DNA from: Bacillus gobiensis
GTDB lineage: Bacteria; Bacillota; Bacilli; Bacillales; Bacillaceae
Assembly (NCBI RefSeq): GCF_001278705.1
Contig: NZ_CP012600.1
Coordinates: forward strand, 1,550,190-1,614,189
Direction of reading: 5' to 3'
DNA length: 64,000 nucleotides
The translations under genes were made by a program, and so were the position numbers. The notes under the pieces are model-generated. The model was not told where the DNA came from. It worked only from the letters and a program-made list of their open reading frames with translations, and searched no databases. This document shows positions 37,460 through 46,797 of this stretch, one piece after another (the first letter of the stretch is position 1; every line of letters starts with the position of its first letter).

Positions 37460-38461
37460 TTAAGCCATTGTAGAGGCAATTTCCCTGGTGATTTCCCATT
37501 TCATTGGTCTGCCTTCGATATATCGCTTGGCTTCTTCAGCCATATATTCACCCATTCTCTCGCACTCCTTTGACAAAGAACCAGCAATATGCGGTGTAAG
37601 AATAACATTGTCTAATGAAAAAAGACGTGAATTTTGCGAAGGGGGTTCTGGTGATGTAACGTCCAGGACAGCGAATAAATCGGGGCGACTTTCAAGTACC
37701 TCGATTGCATCCGATTCCCGCACAACGGCTCCTCTTGATGTATTAATAAATGTGGCATTTTTCTTCATGGAATGTATGTGGTGTCCAGTAATCATCCCTT
37801 CCGTTTCTTTAATGAGAGGGGTGTGGATAGAAACAACGTCTGATACTTGGAACAGCTCCTCCAATGAACAAAGCTGGACATTCAGCGCTTTTGCTTCCTC
37901 CTTTGAAACGTAAGGGTCGTAAGCGATGACAGTCAGATCAAAAGGCTTTAACAGCTCGCACACTTTTCTTCCGATCATTCCGAGAGAGATAATTCCGACA
38001 ATTGAATGGTAAGCTCCAGGCACTTCAAACTTTACAGGATACTTTCTTTCTTTTTTTACTTGATTGACATAGTTCCAGCCTCGTTTTAAAGAAAACAGAA
38101 TCTGTGACAAAGAGAATTCAGCAACAGGTACAGCGTTTGCGGCAAATGCACTTGTAATTTGAATTTGCCTTTCCCAAAATTCTTTCGTTACGACATGCTT
38201 TATGGATCCTGCCCCGTAAAAAACAGCTTTTAAATTCGGGGCAGATTTTAAAAATTCCTGATCCATCACCGGACAGCCCCAGCCAGTAAATAAAACGTCT
38301 GCTTTCTCTAAAAGGGATGGATTTTGTATAATGGATTCTTTCGTTTGCGGCAGCTCATAAATCCGCACCATTTTTTCAATTTCTTTATAAACACTGCCGT
38401 AAACAAGTTGACAATCATCTAGTATAAATAATCCATTCAGCACTTTTTTTCCGCCTTTCAT
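37460..38461 (-). CDS. D-isomer-specific 2-hydroxyacid dehydrogenase
   Basis: A 333-residue NAD-dependent dehydrogenase. The nucleotide motif VGIISLGMIGRKVCELL lies around residues 155-171, the catalytic Arg in NTSRGAVVRESD near 240, Glu in the VTSPEPP region and His in LTPHIAGSLSKE near 292. It sits next to a sugar isomerase-like gene in the island, so its substrate is probably a sugar acid or keto acid from the same pathway. The exact reaction is unknown. Confidence 0.85.
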   Translation of the reverse strand: MKGGKKVLNGLFILDDCQLVYGSVYKEIEKMVRIYELPQTKESIIQNPSLLEKADVLFTGWGCPVMDQEFLKSAPNLKAVFYGAGSIKHVVTKEFWERQIQITSAFAANAVPVAEFSLSQILFSLKRGWNYVNQVKKERKYPVKFEVPGAYHSIVGIISLGMIGRKVCELLKPFDLTVIAYDPYVSKEEAKALNVQLCSLEELFQVSDVVSIHTPLIKETEGMITGHHIHSMKKNATFINTSRGAVVRESDAIEVLESRPDLFAVLDVTSPEPPSQNSRLFSLDNVILTPHIAGSLSKECERMGEYMAEEAKRYIEGRPMKWEITREIASTMA

Positions 38462-38467
38462 TCATCC

Positions 38468-39301
38468 TTAAGCATTTGTGTATTGTTCTGCAATTGATCT
38501 CATAAATTCCGCAAACTGTTTAAAAGCGATTTCCGGCTCCTCAATTTCCGGGCACCACTTTTTTTCCCATTCCAATGTATAGTAGCCGTCATAACCTTTT
38601 TCTTTTAGTAAAGAAAATATGTTCTCGAGAGGAACATCTCCTTCGCCCAGCAGGCAAAGCTGGTATCCCCGATCAGTCTCTTTTTTCACATAGGAGTCTT
38701 TCCAATGCGTGTATTTTATCCGCTCTCCAAGGATCTCCCACGTCTTTTGAGCCTGTTCGCCAAACAGCCGAAAAGGGTGGTGAACATCCCATACAACTTG
38801 AAGTTTGCTAGAATCGACATGTTTAAACAGCTCTTTCACATCGCCGCACTTGGTCCAATCGTCATGCGTTTCAAGAAGCAGGGTCACTCCATGGTTTTTA
38901 AGGACATCAAGCATAGCTTCTATGTTTCTGGCAACTGTCTGAATAGCTGCTGAGCGGGTCGCCCCCTTTATATGTCCGCCAAATACCCGAATATAAGGAG
39001 TATCAAAATAATGGCACAGCCTGATATAGTTGATAAGCTCATAAAGGTGCTGCTTCAGCTCAGCATCCGATTCAGTAAACAATGTAATTGAGCTTGAAAA
39101 ACAAGGAATTTCTAAGTTCGATTCGTGAAATTTCCGTCTGGTTTCCTCTCTTTCTGTTGAAAATTCAGGAAGTTTATAAATATCAAATTCTCCTAAGTAT
39201 CCACGAAAGTCTATCCCTTGATAGCCGTTTTCCAAAGCGTTTGATATCATTTCTTCTAACGTCCATTCCGGACATCCCAACGTTGTAAAAGCTAATTTCA
39301 T
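38468..39301 (-). CDS. Sugar phosphate isomerase/epimerase family protein
   Basis: A 277-residue Xyl-isomerase-like TIM barrel (AP endonuclease family 2 superfamily). It begins MKLAFTTLGCPEWTLEEMI. Metal ligands are likely in LLLETHDDW (Glu), VWDVHHPFR (Asp, His), YTHWKDS (His) and YTLEWEK (Glu). The ATG at 39299-39301 has GGAG upstream; the frame is open to 39364. In related clusters such enzymes isomerise or epimerise keto sugars. Confidence 0.83.
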   Translation of the reverse strand: MKLAFTTLGCPEWTLEEMISNALENGYQGIDFRGYLGEFDIYKLPEFSTEREETRRKFHESNLEIPCFSSSITLFTESDAELKQHLYELINYIRLCHYFDTPYIRVFGGHIKGATRSAAIQTVARNIEAMLDVLKNHGVTLLLETHDDWTKCGDVKELFKHVDSSKLQVVWDVHHPFRLFGEQAQKTWEILGERIKYTHWKDSYVKKETDRGYQLCLLGEGDVPLENIFSLLKEKGYDGYYTLEWEKKWCPEIEEPEIAFKQFAEFMRSIAEQYTNA

Positions 39302-39367
39302 CAGCTTCTCCTTTCCCATACATAATACAGGCAGAATCCTGTTTAGAGGATTCTGCACCTGCACATC

Positions 39368-40714
39368 TTATTTTTTCGTTTCAAGCCAATCTTCACTTTC
39401 TGTTTGCGCCTGTTCTAATGCCTCTTTTGCCGTCAATTCTCCAGTCAATGCTCCTTCAATCTTTGATTGGAGAATAAAACGCGGCTGCGAAGAAGCCCAA
39501 GGATATCGCGGAGCAATTGGAGTAGCCAATGTTTTGATTGCTGCTGTCGTTAATGGACTATTTTTTACGCTGTCCCATTCAAGCGACGATTTCACTACAG
39601 GAAGGACTCCGTGTTCTTCCCACATAAACTTTTGGTAAAAATCGGATGATGTGAATTTGAGAAACTCCCAGGCAAGCTCCTTGTTTTTGCTGTTTTTCGC
39701 AATTGCAAAAGGGCTTCCGGCAAACATTCCGCCAACACCTTCACTATTCTTGAATTCATCGACGATTCCAAGCCGTCCGTCTAATTTTTCCGCAAAGTCC
39801 AGCTTTCCATCTGGCCCCTGATTCAGCATAATCGCAATGTTATTATCCTTCGTCAGCCATTTTTCAGAACCTTGGGCGCTTACAAGACCTTTCGGCGCAT
39901 ATTGTTTCAGGTCCAAAAGCCAATTTAAGCCTTTTTCCATTTCTGGAGAATTAAACTGGAATTTCATATCTTTAAATTTGAAGCCTGATCCCCACGTTGC
40001 ATTTTGTCCTTCTACCGCATTTAACAAAGTGAAAAGTGTGGAATGGTTGCCCATGAAATAGACCCCATAGTTTTCTTCCCCTGTTTTCGGGTTTTTCCCT
40101 GTCATTTTCTTCGCTTTTTCCGCTATTTCTTCCAAAGTCGGATTTTCTGATAAATATTCGACTCCCCAATCATCAAAGAGCTTTTTATCAAAATAAATAA
40201 ATCGTGTATCTCCGAATACTGGCAAGCCGTAAGTTTTAAGCTCTTCATCGTCTGGCCCCATCGTTTTCCAGCCATCCATCTGATTATCAATATAAACGCC
40301 TAAATCGAATTTATCCTTTTCTATGAAAGGCTCCAGCGGTTCCAAAAGTCCTTGGGAAGCAAAGTCAGTAATACCTGGCATTTGATAAACATCAGCTTCT
40401 CCTGAACTAATCATCGCTTGTGTTTTTGGCACGTAGTTATCCCATGGAACATTTATAAATTCAATTTTAGCTTCCGGATGCTGCTTCTGAAACTCATCTC
40501 TAATCACATGCAGACCTTTTGATCTTTTACCGGTTGTCGGATTCGTGGCATCATCCAGTTTAATATCACCTAAAATTTGCACCTTCAAAGTTCCTTTCAG
40601 ACCATCTCCTTCTGGTGTCTCTTTAGTAGAGCCCTCATCTGAATTACAGCCGGATAAAAACAACGCAAATACCATCAGACAGACTAGTGGAATGGACCAC
40701 CATTTTTTCTTCAT
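39368..40714 (-). CDS. Sugar ABC transporter substrate-binding lipoprotein
   Basis: A 448-residue extracellular solute-binding protein of family 1. The lipobox LFLSGCNS at residues 18-25 directs lipid anchoring. A disordered linker (DEGSTKETPEGDG) follows, then the two-lobed binding fold. It stands downstream of two permease genes in the same operon. Many Trp and Tyr residues fit an oligosaccharide ligand, but the ligand is not known. Confidence 0.9.
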   Translation of the reverse strand: MKKKWWSIPLVCLMVFALFLSGCNSDEGSTKETPEGDGLKGTLKVQILGDIKLDDATNPTTGKRSKGLHVIRDEFQKQHPEAKIEFINVPWDNYVPKTQAMISSGEADVYQMPGITDFASQGLLEPLEPFIEKDKFDLGVYIDNQMDGWKTMGPDDEELKTYGLPVFGDTRFIYFDKKLFDDWGVEYLSENPTLEEIAEKAKKMTGKNPKTGEENYGVYFMGNHSTLFTLLNAVEGQNATWGSGFKFKDMKFQFNSPEMEKGLNWLLDLKQYAPKGLVSAQGSEKWLTKDNNIAIMLNQGPDGKLDFAEKLDGRLGIVDEFKNSEGVGGMFAGSPFAIAKNSKNKELAWEFLKFTSSDFYQKFMWEEHGVLPVVKSSLEWDSVKNSPLTTAAIKTLATPIAPRYPWASSQPRFILQSKIEGALTGELTAKEALEQAQTESEDWLETKK

Positions 40715-40749
40715 AATTGACCCTCCTTATTTTTCAAAACAGCCTATCA

Positions 40750-41613
40750 TTACTCTCCCTTCAAACCACTCAGTGCAATGCTTTGAATGATATATCTTTG
40801 GAGAAAGAGAAACGCAACAATGATCGGTAATATACTTAGTGCCGCTAATCCCATTGTCAGTCCGGCATACCTCGTTCCGCTATCGAGAGAAAATCCGGCG
40901 AGAAATAGTGGAATCGTTTGCAAATTCTGATCGCTTAACGCAATGAGCGGCCAAATCAGCTCATTCCAGCTATTCATAAACGAGAGAATACACATCGTGG
41001 CTGTAATAGGACCTGTTAAGGGCAAATATACCTTGAAAAAGATTGAAAGCTCCCCTGCCCCGTCAATTTGTGCTGCTTCCCGCAGTTGAGAAGGCAATTG
41101 ATCAAAATACTGCTTGCATAGAAAAATGCCAAATCCATACAAAATGGATGGTGCAATAAGCGGAGTATAGGAATTTAGCATTCCGACTTTATTAAACATC
41201 GTATACAGAGGAATCAGCCGTGCTTCTATAGGAATCATCATTGTTGCCAGTACGAGAATAAACAAAACTTTTTTACCTTTAAATTCGCCCTTTGAAAACG
41301 CGTAACCCGCAAGCAGGGATGTAAACACCTGCAAAATGACTGATGAAAATGTTACGATGCTTGAGTTTAAATAGGCGCGAAATAATTGGACATTCTCAAA
41401 TATGATCTGGTAGTTTAACAGGGAAAATTGTTCAGGTATAAGTCTTGGCGGAAAAGGAATTGTTACATTTGCGTCCTGTTCAAAGCTGACGCTTACCATC
41501 CAAAGAAAAGGAATGATCATTGTGATCCCGGTTACAAGGAGAATTGCGAATTTAATCAGGTTCCATCTGTTTTTTGTCTGCTGATAGCTGATTGATCCTT
41601 TCACCCTTTTCAT
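40750..41613 (-). CDS. Sugar ABC transporter permease (MalG type)
   Basis: A 287-residue inner membrane protein with six predicted helices. The EAA loop LREAAQIDGAGELSIFFKVY, which docks the ATPase, is near residue 190. It pairs with the MalF-type permease directly upstream. No ATPase gene exists in the island, so a shared MsmX-like ATPase elsewhere in the genome must energise it (inference from B. subtilis). Confidence 0.92.
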   Translation of the reverse strand: MKRVKGSISYQQTKNRWNLIKFAILLVTGITMIIPFLWMVSVSFEQDANVTIPFPPRLIPEQFSLLNYQIIFENVQLFRAYLNSSIVTFSSVILQVFTSLLAGYAFSKGEFKGKKVLFILVLATMMIPIEARLIPLYTMFNKVGMLNSYTPLIAPSILYGFGIFLCKQYFDQLPSQLREAAQIDGAGELSIFFKVYLPLTGPITATMCILSFMNSWNELIWPLIALSDQNLQTIPLFLAGFSLDSGTRYAGLTMGLAALSILPIIVAFLFLQRYIIQSIALSGLKGE

Positions 41614-41622
41614 CCTTTCCTG

Positions 41623-42540
41623 CTATATTTTCAATTTGGTTAACTTCAAATTAACCAAAGTGAATATAAAGATGATCACAAATAATACATAAGTTGCAGC
41701 AGAGGCAATTCCAAATTCAAAGCCGGTAAAACCTCTTTCGTAAATATAACCTACCATTGTTTGCAGGGAACGGTTTGGACTTCCTCCAGGCCCTCCAATG
41801 ACAAAGACGTCACTGAACCGCTGCATGGCACCGATCCAGCCGGTAACAATTAAAAATGCGAACGTACCGCCCATATTAGGGATTGTAATAAAGAGCCATT
41901 GCTGAAAACCGCTCGCTCCATCAATTTCTGATGCCTCATACAGCTCGCTTGAAATCGCTTGCAAATTTGCCAAGCAAATGATGACGCCAAATCCTAACCA
42001 ATGCCATACGCCAAGCAAAATAACTCCCCATTTTGCGCTTGTAGGCTCTGACAACCAGGCTGAGGTAGGCAGCCCCAGTTTATCAAGGACAAAATTCAGC
42101 ATACCCATCTCAGGATGAAGAACAAATGAGAATACCATTGCAGCTGCAACGATTGATGTAACATGAGGCAAAAAGAATAAGACTTTAAACAGGTTCTTCC
42201 CCCATTTAGACGTGTTAATTAAAGATGCGATTATAAACCCAAGCGGAATCGCAATCAACATTTGGAAAAAACCGATGTAAAAGGTGTTATAAAATGCATT
42301 CCAAAACGGCTTCTGTCCCAGCACACGTTCATAATTCTTAAGCCCCGCGTACGTTTCTATCGTTCCATTTGAATGAACAAAGCTGAGACGAAGGGATTCG
42401 ATTACGGGATAAAGAATAAAGAGAACGATGCCTAAAACAGTCGGCAAAACAAACAGATACCAAACGTATTGATATTTCTTTCTTCTTTTTTTGATTACGG
42501 TTGCCCTCTTATTGATTACATCTGTTTGCGGGAGTTCCAT
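41623..42540 (-). CDS. Sugar ABC transporter permease (MalF type)
   Basis: A 305-residue permease with an N-terminal basic segment (KKRRKKYQ), six helices and the EAA loop YEASEIDGASGFQQWLFIT near residue 204. It forms the heterodimer with the MalG-type protein nine bases downstream. The start ATG has GGGAGG upstream. Confidence 0.92.
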   Translation of the reverse strand: MELPQTDVINKRATVIKKRRKKYQYVWYLFVLPTVLGIVLFILYPVIESLRLSFVHSNGTIETYAGLKNYERVLGQKPFWNAFYNTFYIGFFQMLIAIPLGFIIASLINTSKWGKNLFKVLFFLPHVTSIVAAAMVFSFVLHPEMGMLNFVLDKLGLPTSAWLSEPTSAKWGVILLGVWHWLGFGVIICLANLQAISSELYEASEIDGASGFQQWLFITIPNMGGTFAFLIVTGWIGAMQRFSDVFVIGGPGGSPNRSLQTMVGYIYERGFTGFEFGIASAATYVLFVIIFIFTLVNLKLTKLKI

Positions 42541-42575
42541 TACAAACTCTCAACCTCCCTTCCTTATTTTCGCGT

Positions 42576-43388
42576 TTACACATGGATGAGATAGCGCTGT
42601 TTCATCTCATCTAACACTTCATCGCCCGGCCGGTTCCAAATCTCTTCATTAAAAATTTCTACCTCAATCGGGCCTTGATATCCTGCTTGTTCTACAGCTG
42701 TTCGAATTTTGTATATATCGATCACACCATCACCCATCATGCCACGGCCCATTAATAAATCAGGAGTAGGCACTATCCAATCAGAGACATGGAAGCCAAG
42801 AATCCTTCCTGAAGCCCTCCTGATTTGATGAAATAAGTCATGGTCCCACCATACATGAAAAACATCAACAACGACCCCAACTTGCTGAGGAGCATAGCAT
42901 TCAGCAATGGCATTTGCTTCCGCCATCGTTACAATAACGCATCTTTCCGCTGCGTACATCGGATGAAGCGGTTCTATTCCAAGCTTTATCCCATACTCTT
43001 CAGCAAAAGGAACGAGCTTTTCAATTCCTTCAGCGACCATCTGCCGAGCACTGTCGATATCTTTGTCTGGTGAAGGTCCCGATACGAGCACCAATACGTC
43101 AGTGCCTAGCTCTGCAGCCTCTTCTACCGCCCGTTTATTATCGTCCAGCCTCTTTTGCCTTTCAGCTAAAGTGGCTGCAGGAAACATCCCTCCTCTGCAC
43201 AAGCTGGAAACCTTGAGCCCGGCATCCTGAATCAGCCTTTTTGTTTCATTGAGCCCGATTTCATCCACCTTATGCCTCCATAAAGAAATCCATGGAATAT
43301 CCGCTTTCACACAGCCTTCAACAGCTTCACGCACGTTCCATTTGCCGGTTGTAATTTGGTTTAAGCTTAACCGATCAATCGTTTGCAT
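42576..43388 (-). CDS. Sugar phosphate isomerase/epimerase family protein (second copy type)
   Basis: A 270-residue Xyl-isomerase-like barrel distinct from the one at 38468. It begins MQTIDRLSLNQITTGKWNVR and has GIEPLHPMY (Glu), VVVDVFHVWWDHD (Asp, His), GFHVSDW (His) and IEVEIFNEEIW (Glu) as probable metal ligands. I used the ATG at 43386-43388 with AAGGTG upstream; a TTG at 43424 overlaps the preceding gene. It follows the DUF993 gene and is likely to act on the same intermediate series. Confidence 0.83.
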   Translation of the reverse strand: MQTIDRLSLNQITTGKWNVREAVEGCVKADIPWISLWRHKVDEIGLNETKRLIQDAGLKVSSLCRGGMFPAATLAERQKRLDDNKRAVEEAAELGTDVLVLVSGPSPDKDIDSARQMVAEGIEKLVPFAEEYGIKLGIEPLHPMYAAERCVIVTMAEANAIAECYAPQQVGVVVDVFHVWWDHDLFHQIRRASGRILGFHVSDWIVPTPDLLMGRGMMGDGVIDIYKIRTAVEQAGYQGPIEVEIFNEEIWNRPGDEVLDEMKQRYLIHV

Positions 43389-43407
43389 TTTCACCTTTTC
43401 GAACCCC

Positions 43408-44571
43408 CTATTCAATCCCTGCAAGCGCCAAGACTTTTTTCATTCTTTCAGCCGCGAGATCCGGATCTGAAAGCAGCCCGGCTTGATCCGCCAGAACATA
43501 AAGATCAGCAAGATGAACAATCGATCTGGCGCTTTCAGCTCCTCCTATCATTCGAAAATGTGATTGATGTCCGTTTAAATAGGCCATAAACACAATTCCT
43601 GTCTTATAGGAATAGGTAGGTTTCTGAAAAATATGCTTTGATAATGGCACGGTTTTTGCCATTATTTCTTCGTAACGTTTAATGTTGCCGGTATCCAGCG
43701 AATGCAAAGCGAGTGAGGCTGCCGGTGCAATGGCATCAAAGATTCCGAGAAGCGCATTGCTGTAACCGCTTTCATCACCGAGAATAAGTTCCGGGAAATG
43801 AAAATCGTCACCCGTATACATTCTTACTCCATCGGGTAGCAGCTGCCTCATTTTCACTTCTTGACTGGCATCCAAAAGGGAAATTTTAATTCCGTCTACC
43901 TTTTCCTTATGATCCCAAATAATATTCAGGCAAATCTCCATCGCTTCATTGATGTGATTATGGCCCCAATAGCCTTTCAATGCCGGATCAAACATATCTC
44001 CAAGCCAATGAAGAATGACAGGTTCAGATACTTGGTTCAAAATGCTCCCATATACCTTGTCGTAGTCTTCAGGAGCTTCTGCCGCTTGCGCCAGCGCTCT
44101 GCTTGCCATCAAGATAATTTGCCCGCCATGCTTTTCAATCAAGCTGCATTGCTCTTCATAAGCCTGTTGAATCTCTGAAAGGGTTGCTTTTGCGCCAGGC
44201 AAAAGCTGATCCGTCCCTGCACCGCATGCAATCCGGGCTCCGATCGATCGGGCTTCGGCTATGGATCGCCTGATGAGTTCCTGTGAGCTCTCCCAGCCAA
44301 GCCCCATTCCACGCTGTGCCGTATCCATGGCTTCTGCAACGGCAAATCCGTGAGACCATAGATAATGACGGTATTTTAACGTATCCTCCCAATCGATTTT
44401 AGGCTGCAAGATCGGATCTGTATCGGTAAACGGATCACATACGACATGAGCTGCAGAAAAAGCAATTCGGCTTTTAAATTTAGTTGGTGTAATGTCTGCA
44501 GCTGTTTTTTGCACCTGCTGATAAAGATATAAGGAGCCGTCAGCTCTTGGCAGCTTTAACGCTGTACTCAT
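43408..44571 (-). CDS. DUF993 family, dihydrodipicolinate-synthase-like lyase
   Basis: A 387-residue protein of the DUF993 family, related to class I aldolases of the DapA type. Lys229 in VDGIKISLLDA is a candidate Schiff-base lysine, and VILHWLGDMFDPAL precedes it. Such proteins are repeatedly found beside Gfo/Idh/MocA oxidoreductases and isomerases. Retro-aldol cleavage of a keto sugar is an inference. The ATG at 44569-44571 lies inside the 3' end of the upstream gene (32-bp overlap), with GGGGGAG as ribosome binding site. Confidence 0.82.
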   Translation of the reverse strand: MSTALKLPRADGSLYLYQQVQKTAADITPTKFKSRIAFSAAHVVCDPFTDTDPILQPKIDWEDTLKYRHYLWSHGFAVAEAMDTAQRGMGLGWESSQELIRRSIAEARSIGARIACGAGTDQLLPGAKATLSEIQQAYEEQCSLIEKHGGQIILMASRALAQAAEAPEDYDKVYGSILNQVSEPVILHWLGDMFDPALKGYWGHNHINEAMEICLNIIWDHKEKVDGIKISLLDASQEVKMRQLLPDGVRMYTGDDFHFPELILGDESGYSNALLGIFDAIAPAASLALHSLDTGNIKRYEEIMAKTVPLSKHIFQKPTYSYKTGIVFMAYLNGHQSHFRMIGGAESARSIVHLADLYVLADQAGLLSDPDLAAERMKKVLALAGIE

Positions 44572-45733
44572 CCTTTTCTCCCCCAATTGTCAGGTTCGGA
44601 ACATCAACCCACCGCCGTTCCTTCCAAGAAAGCAGACCGAGCTCTGAAAGCTGGCTCCCTTTTGCGCCTTCCAACAAAGACCAAGGAAACGGATCATCTA
44701 GTGCCACATGCTTAAGAAACATTTCCCATTGAAGCTTAAATGCATTTTCGTTCTTATCATTTTCCGGAACTTCCTGCCATTGGTCCATAAATTTAAATGG
44801 ATTTGCTATGTCCGGGTTCCATACAGGCTTCGGCGTGTTTACCCTGTGCTGAATCTTGCAATCTCTTAATCCAGCGACAGCGCTTCCTTCCGTCCCATCA
44901 ACCTGAATCGTGAGAAGGTCATCACGGTTCACTCTGACTGCCCACGAAGAATTCGCTTGAACAATAATCCCTCCTTCTAATTCAAACGTTGCATAGGCTG
45001 CATCGTCGGCTGTACAGCTGTAAGTATTTCCATCTTCATCTATTCTCTTTGGGATATGAGTCGCTCCGATACAAGAAAGCGCTTTAATATCTCCGAATAA
45101 ATGATCGATCACATAGCGCCAATGGGCAAACATGTCAAGAATGATTCCCCCGCCATCTTCTTTTCGGTAATTCCAAGATGGGCGCTGGCTTTTTTGCCAA
45201 TCTCCTTCAAAAACCCAATACCCAAATTCCATTCGAACGGACAGGATTTTCCCGAAAAATCCGGAATCAATCAGCCGTTTCAGCTTCAATATGCCTGGCA
45301 AAAATAATTTGTCTTGAACAACACCGTTTTTGACGCCGGCTTCATATGCGAGTCTTGCTAATACAAGAGACTCTTCTAAAGTTGTGGCTGTCGGCTTTTC
45401 GCAATAAATATGTTTTCCGGCTTGAATTGCTTTACGAATGTCTGCTGCACGCCTCACTGTTGTTTGTGAGTCAAAATAAATAGTATTATGCGAGTCGGCC
45501 AAACATTCATCTAAATTCGTACTGATACGGTCGATGTGGCAGCTGGACGCCAAGTTTTTCAGCTTGCTTTCATTTCTTCCGACTAAAACGGGATCAGGCA
45601 TAATCACATCACCGTTTGAAAGGGCAATGCCACCCTCTTTTCGGATCGCTGTGATTGATCTTATTAAATGCTGATTGGTTCCCATACGGCCAGTTACGCC
45701 ATTCATGATAATTCCTAAATGAATCGTAGACAT
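44540..45733 (-). CDS. Gfo/Idh/MocA family oxidoreductase
   Basis: A 397-residue sugar oxidoreductase. The N-terminus STIHLGIIMNGVTGRMGTNQ is an unusual Rossmann start, shared by the subgroup found next to DUF993. HIYCEKPTATTLEES near residue 110 holds the catalytic Lys-Pro, and GGGIILDMFAHWRYVIDHL near 197 contains the conserved Asp and His. The ATG at 45731-45733 has GAGAGGGGGG upstream; the frame is open to 45868 without a second site. It is the first catabolic gene of the operon, 150 bp after the regulator. Confidence 0.86.
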   Translation of the reverse strand: MSTIHLGIIMNGVTGRMGTNQHLIRSITAIRKEGGIALSNGDVIMPDPVLVGRNESKLKNLASSCHIDRISTNLDECLADSHNTIYFDSQTTVRRAADIRKAIQAGKHIYCEKPTATTLEESLVLARLAYEAGVKNGVVQDKLFLPGILKLKRLIDSGFFGKILSVRMEFGYWVFEGDWQKSQRPSWNYRKEDGGGIILDMFAHWRYVIDHLFGDIKALSCIGATHIPKRIDEDGNTYSCTADDAAYATFELEGGIIVQANSSWAVRVNRDDLLTIQVDGTEGSAVAGLRDCKIQHRVNTPKPVWNPDIANPFKFMDQWQEVPENDKNENAFKLQWEMFLKHVALDDPFPWSLLEGAKGSQLSELGLLSWKERRWVDVPNLTIGGEKDEYSVKAAKS

Positions 45734-45883
45734 AAATGCCCCCCTCTCGATTGGTTCATTAGATGCATTTAACCTAAGTATAGGGGTGCTTTTAGTAGAT
45801 CGTCTTACACAAATGAGAAGTGAATTTGCAAAAACGGAACTAATTTGCCATACGAGTTTCATAAGCAATAAGCATTATCGGCT

Positions 45884-46702
45884 TTACAGCTCCTTCACTC
45901 TATTCATTTTCCGAAATTTATTTGGCGACATCCCCACCAAATTTCGAAATGAACGGTAAAACGTAGAAAGAGTTTCATAGCCAACTTCAAAACAGATAGA
46001 AACAATATCTTTTTCCGTTTCGGTTAATAGGCTTTTGGCCCGGTCGATTCTTACCTTTTGTAAATATTGCAACGGTGTTTCGTGGTATTTTTCTTTAAAG
46101 ATATCATTAATGTATCGAGGAGAAATGTTAAAGGTTGTGGAAAGAGATTCTGCTGTAATATTTTCGAAGTAATTTGCTTCAATGTAGTTTCTCATTTGGT
46201 TCGATCGTTTGTCATTGGCATGTTCAATCTTTTTATTTTTATTAAGTCGGACGAGAATCAGCAGAAACTCGAATAAATAGACCGGAGATGAATATTTGCA
46301 TAGCGGATCGTAATCGGTTTGTTCGAATAGCATTTTTCGCAATAACTGCCTGACTTCACTTGCCCTGACGAGATCTAATTGAAAATGAGATGTTTGCAGT
46401 CTAAAGGCCTGCATTAAGAGACTTTCAATATCCTGTCCCAGTATTTTCGAGAAAGCCAAAACGAGGACAGTTAGTTTGGAATGGGCTTTTATGGAGTGTA
46501 CCGAATGCGGAACAATTAATACCACTTGATCTTTAGAAAATTCATACCTTTTTTTATCTACGTATAACTCCCCTTCTCCTTCGAGTGCATATAGGAGTTG
46601 AAAATGATCGTGGTAATGCTCTGAAATAAAATGGCCTTTAGGATGTTTGCTTTCATACAGATGCACACCTGAATCCGGCATGTTCAGCTTTTGAAATTTC
46701 AC
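45884..46702 (-). CDS. AraC family transcriptional regulator
   Basis: A 272-residue regulator with an N-terminal cupin sensor (HPKGHFISEHYHDHFQLLYAL, EGEGELYVDKK) and a C-terminal double helix-turn-helix (ITAESLSTTFNISPRYIND and VSICFEVGYETLSTFYRSFR, then FRNLVGMSPNKFR). A GTG at 46700-46702 with AAAGGAGG seven bases upstream is the start. It stands upstream of and in line with the sugar operon, so it probably activates it when a sugar ligand binds. Confidence 0.9.
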   Translation of the reverse strand: MKFQKLNMPDSGVHLYESKHPKGHFISEHYHDHFQLLYALEGEGELYVDKKRYEFSKDQVVLIVPHSVHSIKAHSKLTVLVLAFSKILGQDIESLLMQAFRLQTSHFQLDLVRASEVRQLLRKMLFEQTDYDPLCKYSSPVYLFEFLLILVRLNKNKKIEHANDKRSNQMRNYIEANYFENITAESLSTTFNISPRYINDIFKEKYHETPLQYLQKVRIDRAKSLLTETEKDIVSICFEVGYETLSTFYRSFRNLVGMSPNKFRKMNRVKEL

Positions 46703-46740
46703 TTTCGAACCTCCTTTCTGCTTGCACCAGTCTTTCATTC

Positions 46741-46796
46741 ATAGTTCATGAGACGAAAAGCACGATTAAAAGAGCATTTTCGGTCTCATGACTATA
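46741..46796. repeat. Long imperfect inverted repeat between cheW-like and araC genes
   Basis: ATAGT-T-CATGAGACGAAAA at the left and, as reverse complement, ATAGTCATGAGAC-C-GAAAA at the right form arms of about 18 bp with one bulge on each side and a 17-nt centre. It ends two bases from the stop of the cheW-like gene. No T run follows on either strand. It may be a terminator-like RNA hairpin or an operator for the AraC gene, and it marks the edge of the carbohydrate island. Confidence 0.7.
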
Positions 46797-46797
46797 T

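Noticed and set aside
45734..46740. CcpA cre site in front of the sugar operon or the AraC gene
   Set aside because: Carbon catabolite control would be expected, but no sequence there fits TGWAANCGNTNWCA well enough to report.
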